DNA of 64,000 bases. Source: Roseomonas sp. KE0001. GTDB lineage: Bacteria > Pseudomonadota > Alphaproteobacteria > Acetobacterales > Acetobacteraceae. Position numbers and translations under genes: made by a program. The DNA is taken from contig NZ_RCVQ01000002.1 of assembly GCF_016107285.1 (NCBI RefSeq), positions 372,001 to 436,000 on the forward strand, written 5' to 3'. Below the pieces are notes generated by a model, which did not search any database, was not told where the DNA came from, and worked only from the letters and a program-made list of their open reading frames with translations. Below, in pieces: positions 8,638 through 17,099 of the stretch (positions are counted from its first letter, which is position 1; each line of letters opens with the position of its first letter).

Positions 8638-9630
8638 TCAGCGATAAGGGTCGGGCTGGGTGAGGAAGTCCCGCACGTAGCGGCGGACGCCGTCCTCCAG
8701 CGCCGTCGCGGTGCCGTCGAAGCCGGCGGCGCGCAGCCGGTCCATCCGCGCCTGGGTGAAGTACTGGTACTTGCCGACGAGGTCGACCGGCATCTCGATG
8801 AAGGCGATCTCCGGCGTGCGGTCGAGCGCGGCGTAGATCGCGCGCGTCAGGTCGAGGAAGCTGCGCGCCGTGCCGGTGCCGACGTTGAACAGGCCGGAGA
8901 CGTGGCGGTTGTCCAGCAGCCAGAGCATCACCGAGACGCAGTCATCGACATGCACGAAGTCGCGCAGCTGCTCGCCGTCGGCGATGCCCTCGCGGTCGGA
9001 GCGGAACAGCGTGGCCGGCGCGCCGGTCATGATCTGGCGGAACTTGTGCAGCACCACGCTGGCCATGCGGCCCTTGTGGAATTCGTTCGGCCCGTAGACG
9101 TTGAAGAACTTCAGGCCGGCCCATTGCGGCGGGGCCGGGTAGCCGCGCCGCAGCAGCTCGGCGATGCGCCGGTCCGTCGCGTGCTTCGACCAGCCGTAGA
9201 GGTTGAGCGGGCGCAGGCGGGCCAGATGCTCCGGCGCCGCGTCATCGTCGAAGCCCTCGGCGCCGTCGCCATAGGTGGCGGCGGAGGAGGCATAGACCAG
9301 CGGCACGCCGGCCTCGGCGCACCAGGCCCAGAGGCGCAGCGTCAGGGCAAGGTTGTTCTCCGCCACCAGGTCGCCGTCGCGCACCGTGGTGTCGCTGATG
9401 GCGCCGAGATGCAGGATGGCGTCGAGCTTCGGCCGGCTGTCCAGATAGGGCCAGAGCTGCTCGGGATGCAGGATGCCGGCGATGTTGTGGCGCGCCAGGT
9501 TGCGCCACTTCTCGCGCCCCGGCTCGCCGCCGCGCAGCCGGTCGCAAACCAGCACCTCGGCGTCGCGTTCACACAGGGCGGCGACGAGATTGGAGCCGAT
9601 GAAACCGGCGCCACCAGTGACCAGATACAT
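8638..9630 (-). CDS. hldD: ADP-L-glycero-D-manno-heptose 6-epimerase
   Basis: 330 residues, extended SDR fold. The Rossmann motif Thr-Gly-Gly-Ala-Gly-Phe-Ile-Gly-Ser-Asn is at 5-14 and the catalytic Tyr-x-x-x-Lys reads Tyr-Gly-Trp-Ser-Lys near residue 140. It epimerises ADP-D-glycero-D-manno-heptose to the L form for the lipopolysaccharide core. The start MYLVTGGAG matches the family; the same frame is open for 200 codons upstream through GC-rich DNA and should not be used. First gene of the lgt operon, divergent from ubiK across 167 bp. Placing hldD directly before lgt is less usual. Confidence 0.94.
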   Translation of the reverse strand: MYLVTGGAGFIGSNLVAALCERDAEVLVCDRLRGGEPGREKWRNLARHNIAGILHPEQLWPYLDSRPKLDAILHLGAISDTTVRDGDLVAENNLALTLRLWAWCAEAGVPLVYASSAATYGDGAEGFDDDAAPEHLARLRPLNLYGWSKHATDRRIAELLRRGYPAPPQWAGLKFFNVYGPNEFHKGRMASVVLHKFRQIMTGAPATLFRSDREGIADGEQLRDFVHVDDCVSVMLWLLDNRHVSGLFNVGTGTARSFLDLTRAIYAALDRTPEIAFIEMPVDLVGKYQYFTQARMDRLRAAGFDGTATALEDGVRRYVRDFLTQPDPYR

Positions 9631-9797
9631 CGTTGTAGCCTTCCGCGACGGTGTGGAGCGGGAGGGAATGGTCGCCCGCCGGGCGCGCCGGGTATAGGCG
9701 TCCGGCCCCGATGGGGGCAAGCCGCCGGCGGCCCGGCCACCCCGGCCGACACAGGCAACAGGATCGGCGCTTCCGCCGGAACGAGGAGAGCAGAGCG

Positions 9798-10397
9798 ATG
9801 GTGGAGTCAGGCACCGAGACGGGCCAGGGGAGCAATCCCGGGAGCAATCCGGGGAGCGGTTCGGGGAGCAATCCGGGCGCGGGCGCCGGGCAGGGACCCG
9901 GCCGGCGCGGCCGGTTCTTCGACGACCTGGCCGGCATGGCGGGCGGCGCCTTCTCCGTGATGGCCGGCCTGCGGGCCGAGGTCGAGGCCATGGCGAAGTC
10001 GCAGGTGGAGACCATGGTGCAGCGCCTGGAGCTGGTCCGGCGCGAGGATCTCGACGCGGCGCTCGAGGTCGCCCGCCGGGCGCGCGAGGAGGCCGGCGCC
10101 CTGGCCGGGCGGGTTGCCGTGCTGGAGGCGAAGCTGGCCGCGGCGCCGGGTGGAACGGAGGCCGGCCTCTCCGGCGCGACCGCCTCCGGCGCCACGTCGC
10201 CGGAGGTCGCCACACCGGAGATCGCCACACCGGAGGTCAGCACGCTGGACCCGGCCGCGGACCCGACCACCGCCGCGGCGGGCGGCACTGCCCCGGCGCC
10301 GGGACCCAGGCCGGTGCCTGAGCCGCCGGAACCGCCCACCGGCAACCCGACGCCCCCGGGCGGATCGGACGAACCGCATCCGGCGCGGCCGGTCTGA
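9798..10397 (+). CDS. ubiK: UbiK-family (BMFP) accessory factor
   Basis: 199 residues. The conserved block is about 39-115: Phe-Phe-Asp-Asp-Leu-Ala-Gly-Met-Ala-Gly-Gly-Ala-Phe, then amphipathic helix and coiled coil containing Leu-Val-Arg-Arg-Glu-Asp-Leu-Asp. UbiK assists the aerobic ubiquinone biosynthesis complex with UbiJ. Typical members are 80-100 residues; this one has an N-terminal Gly-Ser-Asn-Pro repeat (11-30) and an 80-residue Pro/Ala/Thr tail with a five-residue Thr-Pro-Glu-Val-Ala repeat (about 138-152). GAGGAGAG precedes the ATG. Divergent from hldD-lgt. Confidence 0.85.
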   Translation: MVESGTETGQGSNPGSNPGSGSGSNPGAGAGQGPGRRGRFFDDLAGMAGGAFSVMAGLRAEVEAMAKSQVETMVQRLELVRREDLDAALEVARRAREEAGALAGRVAVLEAKLAAAPGGTEAGLSGATASGATSPEVATPEIATPEVSTLDPAADPTTAAAGGTAPAPGPRPVPEPPEPPTGNPTPPGGSDEPHPARPV

Positions 10398-10421
10398 GGG
10401 CCACGGCGCCGATATGTGCGG

Positions 10422-10448
10422 AAGGGGCGGGAGAACCCGCCCCTTTCT
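10422..10448 (+). terminator. intrinsic terminator of ubiK
   Basis: AAGGGGCGGG pairs perfectly with CCCGCCCCTT across a four-base AGAA loop, followed by TCT. It sits 24 bp after the ubiK stop and before the convergent gene at 10458, and would read in both directions. Confidence 0.8.
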
Positions 10449-10457
10449 CATGCCGGC

Positions 10458-10751
10458 TCAGAACTGGAAGTAGACGCCCGGCGGCGGCCGGTAATGGCGC
10501 GGCGGTGGCGGCGGCGGATAATAGCCGTAGCGCGGCGGCGGGTGGTAATAGCGCGGCGGCGGCGGGCGGTAGTAGCCATAGCGCGGCGGTGGCGGCGGGC
10601 GGTGCCAGCGTGGCGGCGGCGGGCCGCGCCGCCAGTGGTCATGCACCAGCACCACCTCATCGGCCCGGGCCGGCGCCGGGCCCAGGCCGGTGGCCAGCAG
10701 CGCCCCCAGGGAGAGCAGGCCGGCCAGGGCCAGGTCACGCAAGCGAGGCAT
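10458..10751 (-). CDS. secreted Pro/Tyr/His-rich small protein
   Basis: 97 residues. Residues 1-31 form a signal peptide ending Ala-Arg-Ala before Asp-Glu-Val-Val. The mature part, after a Val-His-Asp-His-Trp segment, is runs of Pro broken by Arg, Tyr and His (Pro-Pro-Arg-Tyr-Gly-Tyr-Tyr repeats), ending Gly-Val-Tyr-Phe-Gln-Phe. Such periplasmic proteins are common in Acetobacteraceae and unassigned. The composition could suit wall association or metal binding, but that is inference. AGGAGGAACC stands upstream of the ATG, giving a firm start. Confidence 0.75.
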   Translation of the reverse strand: MPRLRDLALAGLLSLGALLATGLGPAPARADEVVLVHDHWRRGPPPPRWHRPPPPPRYGYYRPPPPRYYHPPPRYGYYPPPPPPRHYRPPPGVYFQF

Positions 10752-10812
10752 GATCGGTTCCTCCTGTCAGGGCCCTAATCTGGTCCTGGCTTGCGGCGGA
10801 ACCATGGCCGGC

Positions 10813-10837
10813 GACGGGCGGCGGTGTGGCCGCCGTC
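10813..10837 (-). terminator. hairpin downstream of purB
   Basis: GACGGGCGGC and GCCGCCGTC form a stem with one bulge about 20 bp past the purB stop. There is no T-tract, so moderate support only. Confidence 0.4.
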
Positions 10838-10856
10838 ACAAGCGCGTGCGCGGACC

Positions 10857-12194
10857 TCAGCCGGCGCCGAAAACCCGCGCGAAGATGGTCTCGACATGGC
10901 GGAAGTCGCGTTGCGGATCGATCGCCTTGTCGAGCGCCGCCGCATCCAGCCGTCCCGCCACCTCCTCATCGGCCAGGAGATTGTCGCGGAAGGAGCGGGC
11001 CTCCGGCTGGCCGAGCGCGGTCCAGGTCGCCATGGCGGCGCGCTGCACGGCGCGGTAGGCGCCCTCGCGCGAGAGGCCGGCCTGCGTCAGGGCCAGCAGC
11101 ACCTTCTGGCTGTGCACCACGCCGCCCAGGCTCTCCAGGTTGGCTTCCATCCGCGCCGGATAGACGGTCAGCCTGTCGATCATCCCGGTCAGCCGGGCGA
11201 GCGCGAAATCGAGGGTGATGGTGGCGTCCGGGCCGATGAAGCGCTCGACCGAGGAATGGCTGATGTCCCGCTCGTGCCAGAGCGCGACGTTCTCCAGCGC
11301 CGGCATGGCGAAGCCGCGCACCACCCGCGCCAGGCCCGTCAGGTTTTCCGACAGCACCGGGTTGCGCTTGTGCGGCATGGCCGAGGAGCCCTTCTGGCCG
11401 GGATGGAAATACTCCTCCGCCTCGCGCACCTCACTGCGCTGCAGGTGCCGCACCTCGACCGCCAGCCGCTCGATGCCCGAGGCGATGACGGCGAGCGTGC
11501 AGAAGAAGGCCGCGTGACGGTCGCGCGGGATGACCTGGGTGGAGACCGGCTCCACCGCGAGGCCGAGCTTCTCCGCCACGAAGGCCTCCACCCGCGGGTC
11601 CACGGCGGCGAAGGTGCCGACGGCGCCCGAGATCGCGCAGGTGGCGATCTCCGCCCGCGCGGCGACCAGGCGGGCCCGGTTTCTCATGAATTCGGCGTAA
11701 TGTCCGGCGAGCTTCAGGCCGAAGGTGGTGGGCTCGGCATGGATGCCGTGGCTGCGGCCGATGGTCGGCGTGTACTTGTGCTCCTCGGCGCGGCGGCGCA
11801 GCGCCGCGAGCAGCCGGTCGAGCTCGGCGAGCAGCAGGTCGGCGGCGCGGGCGAGCTGCACCGAGAGGCAGGTGTCGAGCACGTCCGAGCTGGTCAGCCC
11901 CTGATGCATGAACCGCGCGCTCTCACCGATGCCCTCGGCCATCCAGGTGAGGAAGGCGATGACATCGTGCCTTGTCTCCCGCTCGATCTCGTCGATCCGG
12001 GCGATGTCGGCCTCGGAGATGGCGGCGGCCAGCGGCGCGCCCTTCTCGCGGATCGCCGCGGCGGCCTCGGCCGGGATGGTGCCGAGCCGGCCCATCGCCT
12101 CGGCGGCCAGCGCCTCGATCTCGAACCAGATCCGGTAACGCGAGGCGGGAGACCAGATGGCGGTCATCTCGGAGCGGGCATAGCGCGGGACCAT
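10857..12194 (-). CDS. purB: adenylosuccinate lyase
   Basis: 445 residues. The fumarase/aspartase superfamily signature GSSAMPHKRNP is at 269-279. Arg-Ser-His-Gly-Ile-His-Ala-Glu-Pro-Thr-Thr at 147-157 carries a catalytic His, and Thr-Ser-Ser-Asp is at 101-104. It catalyses two fumarate-releasing steps of AMP synthesis: on SAICAR and on adenylosuccinate. The start MVPRYARSEMTAIWSP matches the family; the frame is open upstream but implausible. It stands alone; purC, the preceding step's enzyme, is 27 kb away at 39651-40622. Confidence 0.96.
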   Translation of the reverse strand: MVPRYARSEMTAIWSPASRYRIWFEIEALAAEAMGRLGTIPAEAAAAIREKGAPLAAAISEADIARIDEIERETRHDVIAFLTWMAEGIGESARFMHQGLTSSDVLDTCLSVQLARAADLLLAELDRLLAALRRRAEEHKYTPTIGRSHGIHAEPTTFGLKLAGHYAEFMRNRARLVAARAEIATCAISGAVGTFAAVDPRVEAFVAEKLGLAVEPVSTQVIPRDRHAAFFCTLAVIASGIERLAVEVRHLQRSEVREAEEYFHPGQKGSSAMPHKRNPVLSENLTGLARVVRGFAMPALENVALWHERDISHSSVERFIGPDATITLDFALARLTGMIDRLTVYPARMEANLESLGGVVHSQKVLLALTQAGLSREGAYRAVQRAAMATWTALGQPEARSFRDNLLADEEVAGRLDAAALDKAIDPQRDFRHVETIFARVFGAG

Positions 12195-12290
12195 GGCGGG
12201 CGATCCTTGTCGTCTGGGCCGGCCGGAAGCGGGGGCCGGCAGGGCGCGGAGGGGGGCGGGAGCGGCGCTGTGTGACGGGTTGCCGACAGG

Positions 12291-12319
12291 TTGACAACCC
12301 TGGCCCCGCACGCGATCAG
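12291..12319 (+). promoter_or_regulatory. possible promoter of the first terC gene
   Basis: A consensus -35 TTGACA at 12291-12296 is followed 17 bp later by a weak -10 (GATCAG). It lies 32-60 bp upstream of the ATG at 12351. GGGTTG (12277-12282) and CAACCC (12295-12300) form a small inverted repeat over it that could be an operator. Confidence 0.35.
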
Positions 12320-12350
12320 CCATTCTTCTCTTCGCCCGGGAAAGCGACAA

Positions 12351-12986
12351 ATGGATTTATCTGCCTGGATGCCTGAGCTGATCGCGCTCGGGCAGGTCCT
12401 CCTGATCGACCTCGTGCTGGCCGGCGACAATGCCATCGTGGTCGGCATGGCCGCCGCCGGCCTGCCGGCGGACCAGCGCCGCAAGGCGATCTTCTGGGGC
12501 ATCGCCGCCGCGACGGTCATGCGCATCGGCTTCGCCGCCATCACCACCCAGCTGCTCGCCATTGTCGGCCTGACCTTCGCCGGCGGCGTCCTGTTGCTCT
12601 GGGTCTGCTACAAGATGTTCCGCGAGCTTCAGCGCGGCCATCAGTCGGAGGTGACCGAGGCCGAGCTCGAGGCGCAGGGCGAGGCCGCGCAGACCGGCGA
12701 GCGCAAGACGCTGCGCGGCGCGATCATCCAGATCCTGGTCGCCGACGTCTCCATGAGCCTCGACAACGTGCTGGCGGTGGCCGGCGCGGCCAAGGACCAC
12801 CTCTACATCCTGGTCATCGGCCTGGCCATGTCGGTGGTGCTGATGGGCGTCGCCGCCACCTTCATCGCCAAGCTGCTGGAGCGGCACCGCTGGATCGCCT
12901 GGGTCGGCCTGCTGGTCATCCTCTATGTCGCGGTCGAGATGATATGGAAGGGTGGCGGGGAGATCCTGCCCTTCATCACCGGTTGA
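12351..12986 (+). CDS. TerC-family integral membrane protein, copy 1 (YjbE-type)
   Basis: 211 residues with about six transmembrane segments. The two conserved acidic motifs of TerC proteins are visible: Leu-Ala-Gly-Asp-Asn-Ala-Ile near residues 22-28 and Ser-Met-Ser-Leu-Asp-Asn-Val-Leu near 133-140. The YjbE-type branch is annotated as putative metal (Mn) transport; E. coli relatives export manganese. A hydrophilic Glu-rich loop (about 95-120) separates the two halves. ATG at 12351 with GGGAAAGCG upstream. The gene ends within a 14-bp tandem repeat that duplicates its stop codon. Paralogue follows at 13266. Confidence 0.88.
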   Translation: MDLSAWMPELIALGQVLLIDLVLAGDNAIVVGMAAAGLPADQRRKAIFWGIAAATVMRIGFAAITTQLLAIVGLTFAGGVLLLWVCYKMFRELQRGHQSEVTEAELEAQGEAAQTGERKTLRGAIIQILVADVSMSLDNVLAVAGAAKDHLYILVIGLAMSVVLMGVAATFIAKLLERHRWIAWVGLLVILYVAVEMIWKGGGEILPFITG

Positions 12987-13032
12987 GGACCATCGGTTGA
13001 GGATCGGGTCGCGCATCGGCGCGGCCTGACGG

Positions 13033-13067
13033 AAGGGGCCGCTCCCGCGAGGGGACGGCCCTTTTTC
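13033..13067 (+). terminator. intrinsic terminator after terC copy 1
   Basis: GGGCCG (13036-13041) pairs with CGGCCC (13056-13061), and inner CTCCC/GGGG bases can extend the fold. Five T follow immediately. It separates the two terC genes, so they are probably independent transcripts. Confidence 0.75.
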
Positions 13068-13265
13068 GTGCCGGTTTGCAGGCGGGCCGGCCGGAGCGCC
13101 GAAAATGAGCCCGGTTCCGCATCGGATTGCCCCTCCGTCATGCGCCGGACGCCTCCGCCTTGACGGGGAGGGCCGTCTCCCCGAGCGTTCCCGCCCCTTC
13201 CTTCCCGGTCCGTGGCGCCGTGCCGGGCGGCGCCGCGGCCCGCCATCGACACTGAGCGAGGAACT

Positions 13266-13898
13266 ATGGACGCCTTCACCGGCATGCTGCCCGCGCTGGC
13301 CGAGATCATGTGGCTGAACATCATCCTGTCGGGCGACAATGCCGTCGTCATCGGCATGGCCGCCGCCGGCCTGCCGGAGCGGCTGCGCGCCAAGGCCGTG
13401 CTCTTCGGGGTGATCGCCGCCGCGGTGCTGCGCATCGTCTTCTCGATCTTCGCCACCCTGCTGCTGGAGTTCTGGTGGATCGACCTGGTGGGCGGCCTGG
13501 CCCTGCTCTACATCGCCTGGACCTTCTTCCGCGAGCTGCGCGGCGGGGCGCAGGAGGCGGAAGGTGGAGCGCATGCCGCGCCCAGGGAGAAGTCGATCGG
13601 CCAGGCGCTGTGGCAGATCATCCTCGCCGATGTGTCGATGAGCCTCGACAACGTGCTGGCCGTCGCCGCCGTGGCGCGCTCCAACCTCACCCTTCTGGTC
13701 ATCGGCCTCGGCGTGTCCATCGTCATGATGGGCCTGCTCGGCGGCCTGCTGGCCAAACTCCTGGACCGGTTCAAGGTCATTGCCTATGTCGGCGTGGCGC
13801 TGATCGCCTATATCGGCCTGGAACTTCTGTGGGAGGGGCTGCTGATGGCGAATGCGACACTGCAACTGGGGCTGAACCTGCCAGGGGCGGCGCATTGA
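13266..13898 (+). CDS. TerC-family integral membrane protein, copy 2
   Basis: 210 residues, paralogue of the gene at 12351. It carries the same Ser-Gly-Asp-Asn-Ala-Val and Ser-Met-Ser-Leu-Asp-Asn-Val-Leu motifs, the same central hydrophilic loop and about six membrane segments. The two copies clearly arose by tandem duplication. The 199 bp between the terminator and this ATG contain no recognisable manganese riboswitch. GAGCGAGGA precedes the ATG. Its stop overlaps the TTG start of the next lipoprotein gene (TTGA). Confidence 0.87.
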   Translation: MDAFTGMLPALAEIMWLNIILSGDNAVVIGMAAAGLPERLRAKAVLFGVIAAAVLRIVFSIFATLLLEFWWIDLVGGLALLYIAWTFFRELRGGAQEAEGGAHAAPREKSIGQALWQIILADVSMSLDNVLAVAAVARSNLTLLVIGLGVSIVMMGLLGGLLAKLLDRFKVIAYVGVALIAYIGLELLWEGLLMANATLQLGLNLPGAAH

Positions 13899-14497
13899 AG
13901 GCCGGCCTGCTGGCGGCCCTCCTGCTGGCGGCCTGCGCCGCCCAGCCCTCCGGGCCCATGTCCGCGGACCGTCCCGGCCTCGACGAGGCGCTGGGGCGCC
14001 TGCCGGCCTCGGCGGCCGGCTTCAGCCGGGGGATCACCACGGATATGGAGGCCGCCCAGCCCGGCCAGGGCCGCGCGGTGGACTATGCCACCGACATGCG
14101 CAACGGCGTGGCGGCGCGCGCCGCCATCGCCTCGGTGATCCTCTACGACCGGGGGCACCCCGCCCTGCCGCCCGATACCCCGCCCCCCGTCATCGAGGCG
14201 CAGCTGGACGAGGGGGTGCGGGACAGCACGACCCCGGCGCCCGGCAAGCAGATGGCCGAGAGCCACCGGCGGGACCTGCCGGTGGCGGGGGGCGCGCCGG
14301 TCCGCTGCGCCACGCTGGAAGGCACCTATGGCCGCACGGCGATGTGGCAGCAGATGTGCGTGGGCCTGGCCGCAGGGCGCTTCGTCAAGGTCTTCGTCGC
14401 TGTCCCGACGCGGCAGAAGGACCTGATCGACATGGACGCCGACGGCTTCACCCAGGCGGTGGTGGGCGCTCTGCGCGCCGCTCCGGCGGGGCGCTGA
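13895..14497 (+). CDS. lipoprotein of unknown function
   Basis: 200 residues from a TTG at 13895 that overlaps the terC stop. The N-terminus Met-Lys-Ala-Gly followed by Leu/Ala ends in the lipobox Leu-Ala-Ala-Cys at Cys14, so it is lipidated. The mature part contains two Cys (in Val-Arg-Cys-Ala-Thr and Gln-Met-Cys-Val-Gly) that could pair. It ends in a segment with Phe-Val-Lys-Val-Phe-Val-Ala-Val-Pro, an amphipathic strand. No family recognised. The frame is open much further upstream only because terC is read in another phase. Coupling to terC suggests a shared function at the envelope. Confidence 0.72.
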   Translation: MKAGLLAALLLAACAAQPSGPMSADRPGLDEALGRLPASAAGFSRGITTDMEAAQPGQGRAVDYATDMRNGVAARAAIASVILYDRGHPALPPDTPPPVIEAQLDEGVRDSTTPAPGKQMAESHRRDLPVAGGAPVRCATLEGTYGRTAMWQQMCVGLAAGRFVKVFVAVPTRQKDLIDMDADGFTQAVVGALRAAPAGR

Positions 14498-14535
14498 GGC
14501 CCCGCCCGGAGCAGCCCGGGCTCAGCGCTGGGGAC

Positions 14536-14943
14536 TCAGCGCTGGCGCGGCCAGTCCAGCCGCGGCTCGGCGCGGCCGCCGCGGGGGCCGGGTTGCGGCC
14601 AGGCCGGCGGCGGCGGCACCGGCGGCGCCACGACGCGGGGCGGATCGCGCTCGGCGCGGCCGGCCACGAAGGAGGGGGGCTCGACCCAGTCCTCCGCCAC
14701 CGCCGGGCGGCGCGCGGCGAGCGCCGGCTCCTGCAGCCGCATCGCCAGTTCCCGCAATTCGGCCTGGATCTCGTCGAGCTGCACCTCCAGCGCCTCGAGC
14801 CGCGACTTCACGCCGAAGACGCTGAACGGCATCAGCAGGAAGGCCGCGGCGCAGAGCAGGCCAAGGGTGAGCAACAGCAGGCCGGTCCATTCCGGCATGC
14901 CGGGGATCGCCAGACTGGCGGTCAGGCTGCGCAACTCGTTCAT
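14536..14943 (-). CDS. small membrane protein with coiled coil
   Basis: 135 residues: one or two hydrophobic segments at about 18-44, then a coiled coil with Leu/Ile heptads (about 47-73), then a Pro/Arg-rich tail. Unknown function; probably membrane-anchored with a cytoplasmic helix. Its stop codon lies inside a perfect 14-bp tandem duplication (CTCAGCGCTGG twice, 14521-14545). It precedes moaA's 3' end, not overlapping. Convergent with the lipoprotein gene at 13895. Confidence 0.65.
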   Translation of the reverse strand: MNELRSLTASLAIPGMPEWTGLLLLTLGLLCAAAFLLMPFSVFGVKSRLEALEVQLDEIQAELRELAMRLQEPALAARRPAVAEDWVEPPSFVAGRAERDPPRVVAPPVPPPPAWPQPGPRGGRAEPRLDWPRQR

Positions 14944-14960
14944 GGTTCAGCCGCCAAGGT

Positions 14961-15953
14961 TCACCCTCCGGTCACGCTCATGTGGCGCCCGACCGCGGGA
15001 CGGCTGTGGCGCCGGTCGATGACGAAGTCATGGCCTTTCGGCTTGCGGGCGATGGCGGCCTCGATCGCCTCGCGCAGCCCGGCCTCGTCCACCGCCGGGT
15101 CGCGCAGGAGCGCGCGCAGATCCGCCGCATCCTCCTGCCCGAGACACATATACAGCGTGCCGGTGCAGGTGAGGCGGACGCGATTGCAGCTTTCGCAGAA
15201 ATTGTGGGTCATCGGGGTGATGAAGCCGAGGCGCCGGCCTGTCTCCCTCACCACCATGTAGCGGGCCGGTCCGCCGGTCGCGTAGTCCGTGTCCTCCAGC
15301 GTCCAGGTCTCGCGCAGGCGACGGCGGACCAGGGAGAGCGGCAGGTACTGGTTGGTGCGGTCCTCGCCGATCTCGCCCATTGGCATGGTCTCGATCAGCG
15401 TCAGGTCGAAGCCGTGCTCGCCGCACCAGGCGATCAGCCGGTCGAACTCGTCCTCGTTCACGCCCTTCATGGCGACGGCGTTGATCTTGATGGCCAGGCC
15501 CGCCGCCTTGGCGGCGAAGATGCCATGCAGCGTCTTCTCGATGTCGCCCCAGCGGGTCAGTGCCCGGAAGCGCGCCGGATCGAGGGAATCGAGGGAGACG
15601 TTCAGGCGGCGGACGCCGGCGGCGTAGAGACCCTCGGCATGCTTCGCGAGCTGGGTGCCATTGGTGGTGAGCGTCAGTTCGCGCAGGGCGCCGGGGCCGA
15701 TGCGGGCGCCGAGATTGCGGATCAGCGACATCACGTCGCGCCGGACCAGCGGCTCGCCGCCGGTCAGCCGGATCCGCTCGACGCCCAGGCCAATGAAGGC
15801 GCCGCACAGCCGCTCCAGCTCCTCAAGGCTGAGGATCTGCGCCTTGGGCAGGAAGGTCATGTCCTCCGCCATGCAGTAGACGCAGCGCAGGTCGCAACGG
15901 TCCGTGACGGAGACGCGGAGGTAGCTGATCCGCCGGCCGAACGGATCGATCAT
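14961..15953 (-). CDS. moaA: GTP 3',8-cyclase MoaA
   Basis: 330 residues, radical SAM enzyme of molybdenum-cofactor synthesis that converts GTP to 3',8-cyclo-GTP. The N-terminal cluster motif Cys-Asp-Leu-Arg-Cys-Val-Tyr-Cys is at about 22-29. The second, C-terminal cluster uses [10 protein letters not shown] near 258-267 and the later Cys of Tyr-Met-Cys-Leu-Gly. The chain ends in the essential Gly-Gly. Start [19 protein letters not shown] is canonical; the open frame upstream is not used. No other moa/moe genes are adjacent. Confidence 0.97.
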   Translation of the reverse strand: MIDPFGRRISYLRVSVTDRCDLRCVYCMAEDMTFLPKAQILSLEELERLCGAFIGLGVERIRLTGGEPLVRRDVMSLIRNLGARIGPGALRELTLTTNGTQLAKHAEGLYAAGVRRLNVSLDSLDPARFRALTRWGDIEKTLHGIFAAKAAGLAIKINAVAMKGVNEDEFDRLIAWCGEHGFDLTLIETMPMGEIGEDRTNQYLPLSLVRRRLRETWTLEDTDYATGGPARYMVVRETGRRLGFITPMTHNFCESCNRVRLTCTGTLYMCLGQEDAADLRALLRDPAVDEAGLREAIEAAIARKPKGHDFVIDRRHSRPAVGRHMSVTGG

Positions 15954-16041
15954 GGCGAGGGGCACTCCTGGGGTATGCGGGTCCACCCCATTTGGGCCGC
16001 CCCGCCCCTCCGCTGCAACCCCCTCCGCCGCCGTCCCGGGC

Positions 16042-16800
16042 TCAGCCGAGCAGCGCGAAGCTCCCGGCCCCGACCAGGGCGACGAGGGCGAGGCGGCGGT
16101 ACCATTGCACCGGGATGACATGGAAGAGCCGGGCGCCGACCGGCACGCTGCCCAGCAGCACCGGCAGCATCAGCGCCGTCAGCACCAGCACCGGCCCGCC
16201 GATCAGCCCGCCCCAGAGCGGCGGGATGACAGCGGCGATGCCGAGCAGGCCGAAGTAGAGGATCAGGTTGGCGCGGTGCTGCGCCGCCGCCTCCGGCCCG
16301 GACAGCAGGTAGAGGATGACCGGCGGGCCCGACATGCCGGTGGCGCCCTTCATCAGCCCGGAGACGGTGCCGATGACGAGGTTCAGCGACAGCGGCCGCT
16401 TGCCATGATAGCGCCAGGGCGACATCAGCAGCAGGCCGAAGACCAGCACCATCAGGCCGATGGCGCGGCGCAGCGTGCCGGCCTCGGCGACGAAGAGTAC
16501 CCAGGCCCCGAAGGGCGTGGCCAGGATGGCGGCGCCGCCGAGCGAGAAGATCACCCGCCGGTTGGCCAGCGCCACGGCGCGCGGCAGCAGATAGGCGGAG
16601 ACGAAAAGCTCCATGACCAGCATCACCGGGACGCCGACGCGCGGCCCCCAGAGGGTGGAATAGACCGGGGCCAGCAGGATGGCGGTGCCGAAGCCGGAAT
16701 AGCCCCGCATCAGCCCGGCGATGACGGTGGCGAAGACCGCGACCCCCACCTCCCAGCCGCCGAGCAGGGGCGCCACCTGCGCCCAGGCGGCCGCGATCAC
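16042..16800 (-). CDS. TauE/SafE (TSUP) family membrane transporter
   Basis: About 252 residues from a GTG at 16800 that overlaps the stop of the DUF3553 gene (GTGA). It has about seven to eight transmembrane segments. The Gly-Tyr-Ser-Gly-Phe-Gly near residue 33 and the [10 protein letters not shown] near 150 are the paired family motifs. These proteins export sulfite, sulfoacetate or related anions; the substrate here is unknown. A second, distant TSUP gene lies at 60779. Confidence 0.85.
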   Translation of the reverse strand: MIAAAWAQVAPLLGGWEVGVAVFATVIAGLMRGYSGFGTAILLAPVYSTLWGPRVGVPVMLVMELFVSAYLLPRAVALANRRVIFSLGGAAILATPFGAWVLFVAEAGTLRRAIGLMVLVFGLLLMSPWRYHGKRPLSLNLVIGTVSGLMKGATGMSGPPVILYLLSGPEAAAQHRANLILYFGLLGIAAVIPPLWGGLIGGPVLVLTALMLPVLLGSVPVGARLFHVIPVQWYRRLALVALVGAGSFALLG

Positions 16801-16970
16801 GGCGCGTCCAGCACGTCGAGGGCCACCTGCGCGGCGTTGATCAGCAGCTTGCCGGCATGCTCGAAGTTTACCGTGACCCGTTCGCCGACCACGGACTGCA
16901 CTTGACCCACCCCCCATTCCGGGCGCTGCGGATGGCGGACCAGCATTCCAGGCTCGAGCGGGAGTCGCAT
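16797..16970 (-). CDS. DUF3553 domain-containing small protein
   Basis: 57 residues, not in a long open frame but clear on translation. It starts Met-Arg-Leu-Pro-Leu-Glu-Pro-Gly-Met-Leu-Val-Arg-His-Pro, continues through Glu-Trp-Gly-Val-Gly-Gln-Val-Gln-Ser and ends near Val-Asn-Phe-Glu-His-Ala-Gly-Lys. This matches the DUF3553 fold, a small beta barrel related to the C-terminal domain of some UvrD-type helicases. Function unknown. It overlaps the TSUP start by four bases and is divergent from chpT, a pairing I associate with other alphaproteobacteria. Confidence 0.85.
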   Translation of the reverse strand: MRLPLEPGMLVRHPQRPEWGVGQVQSVVGERVTVNFEHAGKLLINAAQVALDVLDAP

Positions 16971-17035
16971 GGTGGCCAGGGTGGCGGCGAAGCGCCGGCC
17001 GGGCTAGGGAGGCAGCGTTCACGGAAGCGTGATTC

Positions 17036-17050
17036 TTAACCGTATCTTAG
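17036..17050. promoter_or_regulatory. CtrA-type box with abutting GANTC site
   Basis: TTAACCGTATCTTAG fits the CtrA recognition pattern TTAA-N7-TTAA with one mismatch in the second half. GATTC, a GANTC site for CcrM methylation, occupies 17031-17035 directly beside it. The site lies 50 bp upstream of the chpT TTG. TTAA is rare in this 72% GC DNA. Confidence 0.6.
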
Positions 17051-17099
17051 GCAGGATGCGGCTAGCGCGGCCTTCCGGACCCGGCATGAGGAAGTCCCC

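Noticed and set aside
13068-13265. yybP-ykoY manganese riboswitch upstream of terC copy 2
   Set aside because: I looked for the conserved helix pairs and loop sequences and could not find them; a covariance search would be needed to settle it.
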